Program-made: the position numbers and the translations under genes | Part shown: one piece after another, positions 1-8,429 of the stretch | Layout: every line of letters starts with the position of its first letter | Numbering within the stretch: position 1 is the first letter of the stretch | Source of the DNA: an uncultured Eubacteriales bacterium | GTDB lineage: Bacteria; Bacillota; Clostridia; Lachnospirales; Lachnospiraceae | Assembly: GCA_900548855.1 (NCBI GenBank) | Contig: URMF01000038.1 | Coordinates: 1 to 30,944, forward strand | DNA: 30,944 nucleotides | Direction of reading: 5' to 3' | The notes under the pieces: model-generated | The model's input: the letters and a program-made list of their open reading frames with translations, nothing else | The model's database searches: none | What the model was told of the DNA's origin: nothing

Positions 1-783
1 ATATGCAGCCGCATTCTGAACAGGCTCCGGAGCTGGCGGTGCCGGCTGAGGCTGGGCAGGAGCAGGTGTCTCATTTACTGCTGCAGATGCTGTCGCTTCC
101 TGTCTGGAATTAAATTTGGTATATAACTCCTTTGCCAGTTCTATCGGATACAACTGCATGATACTGCTGTCTACCAACTCACCAATCTCCATCCTGAAAT
201 AAACCTTTACAAATGAATTATTGCGAAACATTCCAACCTTAAGGTCATCCATCTCATCTGTCAGGTTAACTAAATCAGCGGAAGGCGGTGAAATATCAAT
301 CTTTTGCTCCAGCATGGAGGATAAGGAGGTTGCGGCAGAACCCATCATCTGATTCATTGCCTCGCAGATTGCACTTAAATGCAAATCCGTCAACTCATCC
401 ACTAAATTTGTTCCATCTCCACCCATCATTAAATCTGTTATTACTTTAACATCATCCTCACGAAGAATCAAGACATTATTACCTTCAATACCTTCTCTAT
501 AGGAAATATTAATATACACACACGGTTTTACATAGTCCGCTACCAATTCATCCCATGTAGAAATTGATACAGAAGGGGTTGTAATCGTGACCTTTTGATT
601 TACCAGGGAATAAAGAGTCGTAGCCGCTGTGCCCATACAAATGTTGGAAATCTCTCCAATTGCATCCTGTTCCTGTGCTGTTAAAATACTCCCTGAAGCA
701 GAAGCCGGAGCCGCATCACCATCATCACTGTTTACATTGCCCAGTAATGCATTGATTTCTTCCTGTGATAACATTCCATCCAT
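1..783 (-). CDS. fliY: Flagellar motor switch phosphatase FliY, N-terminal part (runs off the window)
   Basis: FliY is a C-ring protein of Gram-positive flagella that combines CheC-like CheY-P phosphatase domains with a C-terminal FliN domain. The 261 codons present begin MDGMLSQEEINALL, the N-terminal peptide that FliM and FliY share for binding CheY-P. Two CheC-like repeats follow (around residues 35-120 and 130-220, with segments such as EISNICMGTAAT and EAMNQMMGSAAT), then a Pro/Ala/Gln-rich linker. The FliN domain is expected beyond position 1 and cannot be seen. The ATG at 783 lies 4 bases after the fliM stop, and its ribosome binding site (GAGGAG) is inside the end of fliM, so the two are translationally coupled. 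Identity is well supported; completeness cannot be judged. Confidence 0.9.
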   Translation of the reverse strand, partial: MDGMLSQEEINALLGNVNSDDGDAAPASASGSILTAQEQDAIGEISNICMGTAATTLYSLVNQKVTITTPSVSISTWDELVADYVKPCVYINISYREGIEGNNVLILREDDVKVITDLMMGGDGTNLVDELTDLHLSAICEAMNQMMGSAATSLSSMLEQKIDISPPSADLVNLTDEMDDLKVGMFRNNSFVKVYFRMEIGELVDSSIMQLYPIELAKELYTKFNSRQEATASAAVNETPAPAQPQPAPPAPEPVQNAAAY

Positions 784-787
784 GTTC

Positions 788-1765
788 CTACTCCTCTCTT
801 ATTATTTCCGTTACCTTAACGGCGTAATTTTCTGCACCTGAACCCGGTAACGCTTTAAATTTAACAATATTACCAACATAGATATCTAATTCGTTATCCA
901 CATGAGAATCCAGTTTAATAATATCGCCAACTTGCAAATTAATAAAATCCATTACGGAAATACTGCTTTTCCCAAGTAATGCTTTCATTGGAATCTGAGC
1001 TTTGTTGATTGCTGTCTCAATAAAGCTGTTATAAGATTCTTCATCCTTATTCTGCATCGTAGAAAACCAGTATTTCGTGTTAAGCTTATCCATAATATCT
1101 TCTAACGTCATAAAAGGCAGACAGATATTCATAAGACCTTCCACTGAACCAATCGCAACATTAATTGTAACAATTGCTGTCATTTCACTTGGTGAAATAA
1201 TCTGGGCAAATTGTGAATTTGTCTCAATTCGCTCCAGCCTCGGATGAATTTCTATTACATTTTCCCACGGTTCTCTGAGTAAATCAACCAGAATTGTAAA
1301 AATTCTCTCCAGAACACTCAACTCTATCTCCGAAAAATCCCTTGGCTTATCCAGAGGGTCTCCCATACCGCCAAGCATACGGTCAATAATGGCATATCCC
1401 AGATTGGATGCTAGTTCTATAATAATATTTCCATTCAACGGTGCAAAATTTACTATCCCCAGCAATACCGGATTGGACATTGCATTGGAGAACTCAGAAT
1501 AGGTAACCGCCTCTGAATTCATAACATCTATCTGCACATTCTTACGCAGGTACGCAGGAAAATTGCTGGAAACCAGTCTGCCAAAATGCTCGAATATAAA
1601 CTCTAAAGTTCGTAAATGTTCCTTTGAGAATTTGGCAGGTCTGGCAAAATCATAATCTTTAATTTTCACTGCAGGCTCATCATTGATGTCATCCACATCC
1701 AGTTCGCCCGAACTAAGCTGTTTCAGCAACGCATCAATCTCATTTTGAGATAATACATCTGCCAT
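788..1765 (-). CDS. fliM: Flagellar motor switch protein FliM
   Basis: FliM forms the middle of the cytoplasmic C-ring, binds CheY-P and switches rotor direction. The 325-residue protein has the usual family length. It starts MADVLSQNEIDALL, the CheY-P-binding peptide. The middle domain (about 45-225) has the GGMGDP-type segment near residue 132, and a C-terminal SpoA/FliN-like domain (about 245-320) carries the LQVGDIIKLD segment. An AGGTGAGA-type ribosome binding site precedes the ATG. It follows fliL by 50 bases and is coupled to fliY. No oddities are seen. Confidence 0.95.
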   Translation of the reverse strand: MADVLSQNEIDALLKQLSSGELDVDDINDEPAVKIKDYDFARPAKFSKEHLRTLEFIFEHFGRLVSSNFPAYLRKNVQIDVMNSEAVTYSEFSNAMSNPVLLGIVNFAPLNGNIIIELASNLGYAIIDRMLGGMGDPLDKPRDFSEIELSVLERIFTILVDLLREPWENVIEIHPRLERIETNSQFAQIISPSEMTAIVTINVAIGSVEGLMNICLPFMTLEDIMDKLNTKYWFSTMQNKDEESYNSFIETAINKAQIPMKALLGKSSISVMDFINLQVGDIIKLDSHVDNELDIYVGNIVKFKALPGSGAENYAVKVTEIIREE

Positions 1766-1815
1766 ATTCTCACCTCCAATAGTCCTTTTTCATTATCTTA
1801 CCTTTATTCCATAAA

Positions 1816-2325
1816 CTATTGGGTCGTAAACTTACTGAAGGATACATTATAAATACACTCTGTAGCGTATTTTTTCTGAAGATTATCCAAAATCTGTTTT
1901 TTAATCTCTTCCTGTGTTGCCTGATTTGACACTTCTCCATAGGTATAATTTTGCACAACATTCCGTGCCTCATCAAAAACAGCACCGGATGCACCTTCCA
2001 AAACAGTCTTAAGCGTCTCATAATCCTTAGAAGACTTATCCAATCCCAAAGTCAATCCCATCTGAACATAATGACTGTCACCGCTTTCGTCATTCTTTAA
2101 ATTAACAACCTGTGCCTCAATATTAAAGTTGTCCATATTTTCCAATTCCACAGTCGGCTGTTCGTCATTGCTCTCCAAATCCAGCTCCAAAACAGATGCA
2201 ATGTCTGTAATCAGGTTATTTGTCTTTTTTGCAGAAGGCATACAAACAAAAACCAGCATTACATTTAAAATCAGATTTACAACACAAAGTGCTAAAATAA
2301 TTACGGTAATTAAATTCTTTTTCAT
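1816..2325 (-). CDS. fliL: Flagellar basal body-associated protein FliL
   Basis: FliL is a single-pass membrane protein that surrounds and supports the stator complex. The 169-residue protein has a short N-terminal cytoplasmic stretch, one hydrophobic helix (about residues 5-29) and an extracytoplasmic domain. The C-terminal part includes the alternating stretch ending LDNLQKKYATECIYNVSFSKF, in the place where FliL proteins carry their final beta strand and helix. It sits three bases from motB and upstream of fliM, the standard Gram-positive position. FliL proteins are poorly conserved, so the call rests on topology, size and location. Confidence 0.85.
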   Translation of the reverse strand: MKKNLITVIILALCVVNLILNVMLVFVCMPSAKKTNNLITDIASVLELDLESNDEQPTVELENMDNFNIEAQVVNLKNDESGDSHYVQMGLTLGLDKSSKDYETLKTVLEGASGAVFDEARNVVQNYTYGEVSNQATQEEIKKQILDNLQKKYATECIYNVSFSKFTTQ

Positions 2326-2328
2326 GGT

Positions 2329-3252
2329 TTATTCTCCTACTCCTCCATCTGTTTGTGTGTCCGAATTCAATAAATTATATATTTTTATTGAAACCCTTCG
2401 GTTTTTGGCACGTCCCTCTTCTGTCTTATTAGAAGCTACCGGATGGCTTTCTCCATAGCCTGCAACCTTCACATTGCTATCTTTCAAATCAGCCTGTTCC
2501 ATAATATATTCATATACCTTAGTCGCTCTCGCAGTGGATAAATAGCGGTTGCTTTCATAGGTGGAATTATGTATCGGAACATTATCCGTATGTCCTTCTA
2601 TTTCTATGATGCAGTCCTTATACCGCTCCAGTATGGAGGCAATCTTCTGCATAAACATCCGGGCATCACTGCGGATATCTGCTTGTCCGGCATCAAATAA
2701 AATTGCACCGTTTAAATCCAGGGAAACATACTGAGAATTATAATCCAGAACAACCTGGTCGTCAATATCATAGGATTCTGTCATCTGTGCGACTTCATCA
2801 TACATCTCCTCAGACTGCTTCAGTCCGCGTTCCTCTATCTGTTCCTTTAATTTCTGTTCCGACAGGGTCTCCTCAGTATTCTGCTGTACACTGTCCGGCT
2901 GATCAGACTGGTCGTTTGTCCCATCATCTGCACCGGTAGCGGATAAATCCTCGTTATCCCCCTCTACCTCAGAAGAAACCCCGATATATTCCAGTATGGA
3001 CTCAATACCAGGAAGCTGCGTAACTCCACCTGAAACAATCTGCCCTTCTACCAATGACACAGCTCCAGCTTCCATAATACTAAAACTAATATTATTAAAA
3101 GAAGCTGCAATTTTCTGAATCTTACCCTCATCCATTGTTGAGCTTGCAAACAAAAGCACAAAGAAACACAGCAGCAGATTCATTAAATCACTGAAGGTTG
3201 TTTGCCATGCCGGTGCACCTTCCTCAGGAGGTTTTTCTTTTCTTTTTGCCAC
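2329..3252 (-). CDS. motB: Flagellar stator protein MotB
   Basis: MotB anchors the stator to peptidoglycan and carries the ion-binding aspartate of the channel. In the 307-residue protein the single membrane helix spans about residues 20-38, with the conserved aspartate at Asp22 (FSDLMNLLLCFF). A long acidic linker (about 90-150) precedes the OmpA-like peptidoglycan-binding domain, where EGHTDN and the NRRVSI segment are visible. The start codon is GTG, preceded by GGTGAG at the end of motA, so translation is coupled. The linker is long and rich in Asp, Glu and Gln. The coupling ion (H+ or Na+) cannot be decided from sequence alone. Confidence 0.93.
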   Translation of the reverse strand: MAKRKEKPPEEGAPAWQTTFSDLMNLLLCFFVLLFASSTMDEGKIQKIAASFNNISFSIMEAGAVSLVEGQIVSGGVTQLPGIESILEYIGVSSEVEGDNEDLSATGADDGTNDQSDQPDSVQQNTEETLSEQKLKEQIEERGLKQSEEMYDEVAQMTESYDIDDQVVLDYNSQYVSLDLNGAILFDAGQADIRSDARMFMQKIASILERYKDCIIEIEGHTDNVPIHNSTYESNRYLSTARATKVYEYIMEQADLKDSNVKVAGYGESHPVASNKTEEGRAKNRRVSIKIYNLLNSDTQTDGGVGE

Positions 3253-3254
3253 TC

Positions 3255-4040
3255 TTACTCACCGCCTTCAGATAATTCATCTCTCACACTAGGTGCAAGG
3301 AAGGATTTTAACTTTTCTTCAATAACTCTCGGGTTCTCTCCTGCCTGAATAGACAATAAACCCTCAATCATAATTTCCTTTAATTGAATCTCTTCATCAT
3401 TAAATATTGTCAGCTTATTGGAAACCGGTCCGCTTAACCAGTTTGCCAAAACAGAACCGTAAAAGGTTGTAACCAGCGCGGTCGCCATGGAAGGTCCGAT
3501 GCTGTCCGGGTCAGACAGGTTTTTCAACATCAAAATAAGACCTATCAGTGTACCAATCATACCCCAGGCAGGTCCCATTGCACCAACCTTCTTCCAAAAT
3601 TCAATATTTGTCTGATGTCTTGTATCGGTATTCACCAGTTCAGCTTCCAGAATACCTCTTACCAGTTCTGGATCTGTACCATCCACAATCAATAAAATTC
3701 CTTTTTTCATAAAAGCATCTTCCAATGCGTTGGCAGATTCTTCCAATGCCAGCAGTCCCTCTTTTCTGGCAACATTGGATAATTCAATAATCTGTCTGAT
3801 TGTTCCCACACTATCCAGCTGTGGTATTTTAAATATCAGCTTAATTGACTTAAGACCGGATACAAATCCCTGTATTGTAGTACCAGCTAACACAGCACCA
3901 AGCGTACCACCAAAGGTAATCAAGACCGAAGAAATATCCCAAAAAGACAGCAATCCTGCCACGCCACTATCACCTGTTGCCATACCAAATATCATAAGCG
4001 CAAAGGCGAGAATCAAACCAACAATCGACGCAAAATCCAA
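3255..4040 (-). CDS. motA: Flagellar stator protein MotA (probable TTG start)
   Basis: MotA is the four-helix subunit that surrounds MotB and transmits torque to FliG. I place the start at the TTG at 4040 because a strong AGGTGG lies five bases upstream and the protein then begins just before the first membrane helix (FASIVGLILAFALMI). This gives 261 residues, normal for the family. The reading frame is open upstream to another TTG at 4088, but that would add a non-family extension. Conserved stator segments PAWGMIGTLIGL and GPSMATALVTTFYG hold the helix 3 and 4 proline motifs. A candidate promoter and a leader hairpin lie in the gap behind flbD. It is followed two bases later by motB. Confidence 0.93.
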   Translation of the reverse strand: MDFASIVGLILAFALMIFGMATGDSGVAGLLSFWDISSVLITFGGTLGAVLAGTTIQGFVSGLKSIKLIFKIPQLDSVGTIRQIIELSNVARKEGLLALEESANALEDAFMKKGILLIVDGTDPELVRGILEAELVNTDTRHQTNIEFWKKVGAMGPAWGMIGTLIGLILMLKNLSDPDSIGPSMATALVTTFYGSVLANWLSGPVSNKLTIFNDEEIQLKEIMIEGLLSIQAGENPRVIEEKLKSFLAPSVRDELSEGGE

Positions 4041-4070
4041 AACTTCCACCTCACCAATCCATAGTAAATT

Positions 4071-4098
4071 AAGGTTTTTTTCTCTCAAAAAGAACCTT
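4071..4098 (-). other. Stem-loop in the motA leader
   Basis: AAGGTT at 4071-4076 pairs with AACCTT at 4093-4098, and the adjoining T-rich and A-rich tracts extend the stem with one mismatch. On the minus strand the hairpin lies between the candidate promoter and the motA ribosome binding site. It could act as a leader structure or processing site. No role is shown by the sequence. Confidence 0.4.
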
Positions 4099-4117
4099 GT
4101 AAAAATAGCATAAACAG

Positions 4118-4123
4118 ATTATA
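4118..4123 (-). promoter_or_regulatory. Candidate extended -10 promoter for motAB
   Basis: The minus strand reads TGCTATAAT here, a perfect -10 hexamer with the upstream TG of an extended -10 element. No good -35 hexamer sits 17 bases upstream. It lies in the 113-base gap between the flbD stop and the motA TTG, so it could give the stator genes an internal promoter. Confidence 0.35.
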
Positions 4124-4153
4124 GCACAAACCATTTAAATTTTCTACAAAAAA

Positions 4154-4345
4154 TTACAAAACTGTATTATATATTGCTCTTTTATAGGATATCACTAAAT
4201 CCGTCACTTCCTGTCTGCTCTCTTTTACAATTATTTTTTTCCCTGTTATCAAGGAAATTACTGTATCAGGTGTCTCTTCCACAAACTCAATAATTTCTGC
4301 ATTCACCGTAAATTTCACATCATTTATTTTTGTCAGTTCAATCAT
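4154..4345 (-). CDS. flbD: FlbD/SwrD family flagellar protein
   Basis: This small protein of 63 residues matches the FlbD family, beginning MIELTKIND with the later ETPDTVISLITGKKIIV segment. The Bacillus subtilis member, SwrD (YlzI), is known to raise stator power and to be needed for swarming, and it also lies just after flgE. Here the gene sits directly upstream of motA and motB, which fits a role in stator function. A strong AGAGGGGGG ribosome binding site lies five bases before the ATG. The gap to flgE contains two hairpins. Function is inferred from the family; no catalytic residues are expected. Confidence 0.85.
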   Translation of the reverse strand: MIELTKINDVKFTVNAEIIEFVEETPDTVISLITGKKIIVKESRQEVTDLVISYKRAIYNTVL

Positions 4346-4400
4346 TTATACCCCCCTCTCTTATGGTTAACACGCTATGTCTTCCGCAAAAGCAAAAGGA

Positions 4401-4431
4401 AAGATGCACCATAATCCATATAGTGCATCTT
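4401..4431 (-). terminator. Hairpin after flgE, possible weak terminator or attenuator
   Basis: AAGATGCAC at 4401-4409 and GTGCATCTT at 4423-4431 are perfect 9-base arms, extended inside by three further pairs after one mismatch. On the minus strand it is followed by a T-rich stretch (TTTCCTTTTGCTTTT). It is the second of two hairpins between flgE and flbD. With operon genes continuing, it more likely reduces or processes transcripts than stops them. Confidence 0.45.
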
Positions 4432-4444
4432 TGTTGCCAAGCAT

Positions 4445-4476
4445 ACTCAAAAAGGTCCAGTGAACCTTTTTTGAGT
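4445..4476 (-). other. Inverted repeat directly downstream of flgE
   Basis: ACTCAAAAAGGT at 4445-4456 is mirrored by ACCTTTTTTGAGT ending at 4476, giving about 12 base pairs with one bulge and a 7-base loop. There is no run of T after it on the minus strand, so a simple terminator is unlikely. Because it lies 11 bases from the flgE stop, it could protect the 3' end of a highly expressed hook transcript. Confidence 0.5.
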
Positions 4477-4486
4477 TCATCCTATA

Positions 4487-5878
4487 TTATCTCTTAAGAT
4501 TAACCAGTTCCTCAATTAAGGTATCTGACACCGTAATAATTCTGGAATTTGCCTGAAAGCCTCGCTGGGTGACAATCATTTCTGTAAATTCCTGAGATAA
4601 GTCTACATTAGACATCTCCAATACACCCTGTGTCATTTTCTCGCCGACACTTTCAATATCCTGACCAATTCCGTCAAATTCACCAGAAGCCTTTGTCTCT
4701 CTGTACAGGCTTCCTCCAATTGCTTCCAAACCAGCCGGATTCACAAAATTAGCTACCGCAATCTGTCCTAACAATCTGGTGACGCCGTTGTCATATACAC
4801 CATAAATCATTCCGGCTGTGTCAATGGACACATCAGATAACGTACCTACTTTTCGTCCTGCTCCGGTGCTGTCTGAACCGCCTCTGTGAATCTCAAAATC
4901 ACACTCGCTCTTTTTGGTATACATCTTTAAATTCGAGAAATCAACTTCTATACCGGTTATCTGCTCACTTGGAATAGCAGATGACAAATCTCTGAACACA
5001 TCACCCTTTCCAGAACCAGCATCCGGTATAATCTCTAATTTAAGGCTTTTACCAAGGTCTCCGGTATTTCCACCCACTCCCACGTAGCTTCCGTTATCCG
5101 CATTAAAGGTAATGGTTGTGGAATTACCCAGACCACCGGTCAGACTTGCGGAATAACCGTTTTCTAAAATATTCTCATTATTCACATCTTTAATGGAATC
5201 AATGGCCACATCAAATGCGTTTTCATTGGTACGGTTCTGCGTAATCTTTAATTTAACTGTATAGGCATTACCCAGATTGTCATAAATAGAAACCGTTCTG
5301 GCAACACCGTCATCTGTGGTTAGATTCGGGTCGGTTTTCGCAATACCACCGGAAAAATATGTCTTGGATGTCAACTCCGGCGCAGCTGTCTGATTTTCTT
5401 CTGCCTCTGGTCTCAACGCAGATACGGTATCCCTTTTTATCTGTGTCGGGTCATCTGGGTCTACCTGCCAGCCCATTACCAAATCGCCATCACCAGTAAC
5501 CAGATTGCCAGCATCATCTGTATTAAATGCACCAACCTTTGTAAAATAGTTAATTCCAGACCGGTTGACAATAAAGAAGGAACTTCCATTAATCATCAAA
5601 TCATACGGATTGTTTGTAGACTGTGCTGAGCCCGATGTATGGGAAACAGATATGGTGGCTACGCTACTTCCCAAACCAATCTGTTTTGCATTCTTACCAC
5701 CGCTGTTCTGGGTGGCACCAGTAGCACTCTGTGTGGTCTGGTACAAAACATCCTTAAATAATACCTGACTGGATTTAAAACCTACGGTATTTACATTTGC
5801 AATATTATTACCAATTACATCCATCTTGGTCTGGTGTGTCTTAAGTCCGGCTACACCAGAGTAAAGTGACCTCATCAT
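4487..5878 (-). CDS. flgE: Flagellar hook protein FlgE
   Basis: FlgE polymerises into the hook joining basal body and filament. The 463-residue protein begins MMRSLYSGVAGLKTHQ and carries the rod/hook signature NNIANVNTVGFK near residue 25. The C-terminal coiled segment ends with VDLSQEFTEMIVTQRGFQANSRII and ELVNLKR, as expected. A variable, exposed domain lies between about residues 140 and 340. The start at 5878 follows an AGGAGG ten bases upstream; the ATG at 5875 is equally possible. An upstream in-frame extension to 5926 lacks a ribosome binding site and family similarity. It follows the TIGR02530-type gene and precedes two hairpins. Confidence 0.95.
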   Translation of the reverse strand: MMRSLYSGVAGLKTHQTKMDVIGNNIANVNTVGFKSSQVLFKDVLYQTTQSATGATQNSGGKNAKQIGLGSSVATISVSHTSGSAQSTNNPYDLMINGSSFFIVNRSGINYFTKVGAFNTDDAGNLVTGDGDLVMGWQVDPDDPTQIKRDTVSALRPEAEENQTAAPELTSKTYFSGGIAKTDPNLTTDDGVARTVSIYDNLGNAYTVKLKITQNRTNENAFDVAIDSIKDVNNENILENGYSASLTGGLGNSTTITFNADNGSYVGVGGNTGDLGKSLKLEIIPDAGSGKGDVFRDLSSAIPSEQITGIEVDFSNLKMYTKKSECDFEIHRGGSDSTGAGRKVGTLSDVSIDTAGMIYGVYDNGVTRLLGQIAVANFVNPAGLEAIGGSLYRETKASGEFDGIGQDIESVGEKMTQGVLEMSNVDLSQEFTEMIVTQRGFQANSRIITVSDTLIEELVNLKR

Positions 5879-5956
5879 AATTAAACGACCTCCTATTATT
5901 TCTATTGATGCATTCCCTTCTGTCATTCAGGGAAAAATAGCCTCCAAAAGGTCCGG

Positions 5957-6367
5957 CTATACAATTACTGCACCATCAATATTTGTAAATACGTTACTAT
6001 CATTTGTTTCCTGATCCATTGCGGTAACAACCGTGTTGTTTTTGATATTTACAATAAATGCAATGTTATCCATCATAACCAATGATTCCTTGATACTTTT
6101 TTCCTTTGCCTGCATAACACCCTTGTTCAACCGGTTCATCTGCTCATCATTCAGGTTAATATTCCGGCTGGCAAGTCTTTCATTGGCATGCTTTGAAAAA
6201 ACAACACCCTGTAAATCATCCCTGCGTACACTTGTCTGCTCCAACACCTGTTGGAAGGAAAATCCCTGTTCCGTCACCGTTTCCTGACGGTTAGCCTGTT
6301 TTCCATTCTTTAGGTAGACATCCGCCATCTGGTCAATGGATAAATATGAATTCTGTAAACGCTCCAT
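5957..6367 (-). CDS. Flagellar operon protein of the TIGR02530 type
   Basis: This protein of 136 residues contains the stretch FSKHANERLASRNI (about residues 58-71) followed by a helical QMNRLNKGVMQAKEKS region and a beta-rich end. That pattern is typical of the TIGR02530 family, found between flgD and flgE in Firmicutes. Its biochemical role is not established as far as I know; the location suggests hook assembly or chaperoning. The ATG has an AAGGGG ribosome binding site, and it lies 23 bases after flgD and about 80 bases before flgE. Family assignment is by motif memory, not by a search. Confidence 0.8.
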   Translation of the reverse strand: MERLQNSYLSIDQMADVYLKNGKQANRQETVTEQGFSFQQVLEQTSVRRDDLQGVVFSKHANERLASRNINLNDEQMNRLNKGVMQAKEKSIKESLVMMDNIAFIVNIKNNTVVTAMDQETNDSNVFTNIDGAVIV

Positions 6368-6390
6368 GTTATCGCCCCTTTTCCGTAAGG

Positions 6391-6921
6391 TTAAGCATCC
6401 TCAGCTCCATCTGTGCCATTCTCTCCAGCATTTTCACCTTCACCATTCTGGTTTTCATCTGTTGTTTCATCTTCTGTCGGATTTGATGAATTAATCAAAT
6501 GCTCCAGATAATCAATACTTACTACAGAATCCAAATAATCGGACGGATAATATTCTTCATTAACATGAAGATAGGTTTTTCCATCACTTAATGTCACATA
6601 ATCCACAAGACCGCTAACCTGGTTAATGTTACCAGCGGAATCCGGAACATTTAGAATAACATACTGACCTGTCAGATTCATACTCTGACTGTTTGAAAAT
6701 GTTGTACTCAAGTTCTGTAATTCCTCAACGGTTGAGAACTGTGCCAGCTGAGACATGTACTCCGTGTTACTGGTTGGCTCCAACGGATCCTGATACTGCA
6801 TCTGCGTCACTAATAATTTTAGAAATGCATCCTTATCCAATGAACTATTGGACTTGTTTGTTGCGTCTGTCAATGCTGAAGTCTGACCAACTGTGGTTGT
6901 ATCAATTCCTACTCCTGCCAT
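6391..6921 (-). CDS. flgD: Flagellar hook assembly scaffold protein FlgD
   Basis: FlgD caps the growing hook and lets FlgE subunits polymerise. The N-terminal export and scaffold region is clear: DKDAFLKLLVTQMQYQDPLEP (about residues 30-50) and the MSQLAQFSTVEELQNL segment. The middle is short and beta-rich. The last 30 residues are strongly acidic and Asn/Gly-rich, a low-complexity tail that brings the length to 176 residues, longer than the roughly 140 of the B. subtilis protein. An AAGGAGG lies eight bases before the ATG. It follows fliK and precedes the TIGR02530-type gene. Confidence 0.93.
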   Translation of the reverse strand: MAGVGIDTTTVGQTSALTDATNKSNSSLDKDAFLKLLVTQMQYQDPLEPTSNTEYMSQLAQFSTVEELQNLSTTFSNSQSMNLTGQYVILNVPDSAGNINQVSGLVDYVTLSDGKTYLHVNEEYYPSDYLDSVVSIDYLEHLINSSNPTEDETTDENQNGEGENAGENGTDGAEDA

Positions 6922-6985
6922 TTTTCTGACCTCCTTTTTATATGATACTTTTATTGTATCCGTTCCTATAAATAATGCAGCTACA

Positions 6986-8398
6986 CTATGCCATATAGCT
7001 TACACTGCTGCCGACAGCCTTCATTTTTTCAGCTTCAACAGCTTCTTCTTTAGAGGATTCTTCCTCTAACTCAGACAGGCTGAGTTTTCTCTGGCCCTTC
7101 GAAGCCTGGTTTTCTGCTGTGGAATCCTGCTGTTCACTTCCCCGTTCAAAGCCGTTTGTAGACACCATTACCTCAATCGCATCAACCTTTAAATCCTGCT
7201 GCTCCATGGTTTCTTTCAAACTGGTAAGACCATTTTCAATTGCCTGCTTTGCCGCTTCATTTTCTGCAACAATTCTGGCTGTCATAATACCGTCTTTCGA
7301 TACAACATTAATCTGAATTTTACCAAGATGTTCTGGATAAAGCTGCATCTCCAACGATGTGGTATTCTGGCTCATATGTACCCGTACCTGTTCTACAATC
7401 TGGTTGATAATGTCGGCACTCTTAACCGGCTGGCTGCCAGCTGTTACCGTTTCTTCCACCTGGCTTACTGCATCCTGAATTGCCTGAAGAACAGGGTTTT
7501 CAAAGGTGGAATGTTTTCCCTTTACCAGACCTTCTGTATCGGCCGGCTCTAACGTCCGGGTTGTATCCTCTGACTGCTGCTTTGCAGACGAGCCATTGTC
7601 GGACTGGGCTTTTGATTCCTCTTTTGTGACCACAACCTCCGGCTCATTCAAACCGCTATCTGATACCACTTCACCCACGGCATCATCCTGCTCTGTGGTT
7701 TGTGCGGCTTCCATGGTATCCATTATTCCAGATAAGATATCTTTCATATCTTCTCCTGCCAGAAGCGCTACGTCATCCATTCCTGTTAAATCCAAAGTCT
7801 GAAGCGTATTCTCAAATTCACCCAAAAAAGACTGTAATCTCAAATTCAGTTCTTCATCTACAAGCAAATCCGATGGTTCTGCCGAATTCACATATAGAAA
7901 TAATTCCTTCAAGCCTTCCTGTGTCAATAAATCTGCCGGATTCATTCCGATTTCCTGCAGCTTATCCGCCAGCTCTTCACCGGTAAGCTGTAACAACTGC
8001 ATTACATTCTGTAACAGATTACTGATACTTTCCATTGCCGCTGAAACATCCTCAATGGACTGGTCGTCTTCTGCTTCTTCCACTACAACATCCTCTGTTT
8101 CACGAATATCCGGCTTCTCAGCTGAAGATGTCCGTTCGGTCTGTGTGGCCTCTGAACCTTTTGTAAAATTCTTTGTCTCTTTCTTCGGTTCTGTGGAAGC
8201 TTTTTCCGGAAATGATTCCTTTCCCTGTACAGATGCCTGTTTTGTGACATTCAATCTGGAATCCGCATTATTCTGGGCATTTGTCAACAAGCTTGCAAAA
8301 TCTTCCTTTGAATCTTCCTTCGGTCTGGATGGAGAATTGCCAGTCTGGTTTCCCACCAGAAGTAAATTCGCAAGGTTTACATTTTCCTTTACCTGCAT
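6986..8398 (-). CDS. fliK: Flagellar hook-length control protein FliK
   Basis: FliK measures hook length and switches the export gate from hook to filament substrates. The 470-residue protein has a long, low-complexity, acidic N-terminal region (about 1-340), as in other FliK proteins. A compact C-terminal domain follows, in which LEMQLYPEHLGKIQI (about residues 370-385) matches the Flg_hook/FliK core. The start at 8398 is chosen because GGAGGC lies six bases upstream; the frame is open to 8464, but that extension overlaps the previous gene and has no signal. It lies between the motE-like gene and flgD, the normal order. Confidence 0.92.
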   Translation of the reverse strand: MQVKENVNLANLLLVGNQTGNSPSRPKEDSKEDFASLLTNAQNNADSRLNVTKQASVQGKESFPEKASTEPKKETKNFTKGSEATQTERTSSAEKPDIRETEDVVVEEAEDDQSIEDVSAAMESISNLLQNVMQLLQLTGEELADKLQEIGMNPADLLTQEGLKELFLYVNSAEPSDLLVDEELNLRLQSFLGEFENTLQTLDLTGMDDVALLAGEDMKDILSGIMDTMEAAQTTEQDDAVGEVVSDSGLNEPEVVVTKEESKAQSDNGSSAKQQSEDTTRTLEPADTEGLVKGKHSTFENPVLQAIQDAVSQVEETVTAGSQPVKSADIINQIVEQVRVHMSQNTTSLEMQLYPEHLGKIQINVVSKDGIMTARIVAENEAAKQAIENGLTSLKETMEQQDLKVDAIEVMVSTNGFERGSEQQDSTAENQASKGQRKLSLSELEEESSKEEAVEAEKMKAVGSSVSYMA

Positions 8399-8429
8399 GC
8401 TCTGCCTCCTTTCTTCAAAATTCAAGTGG

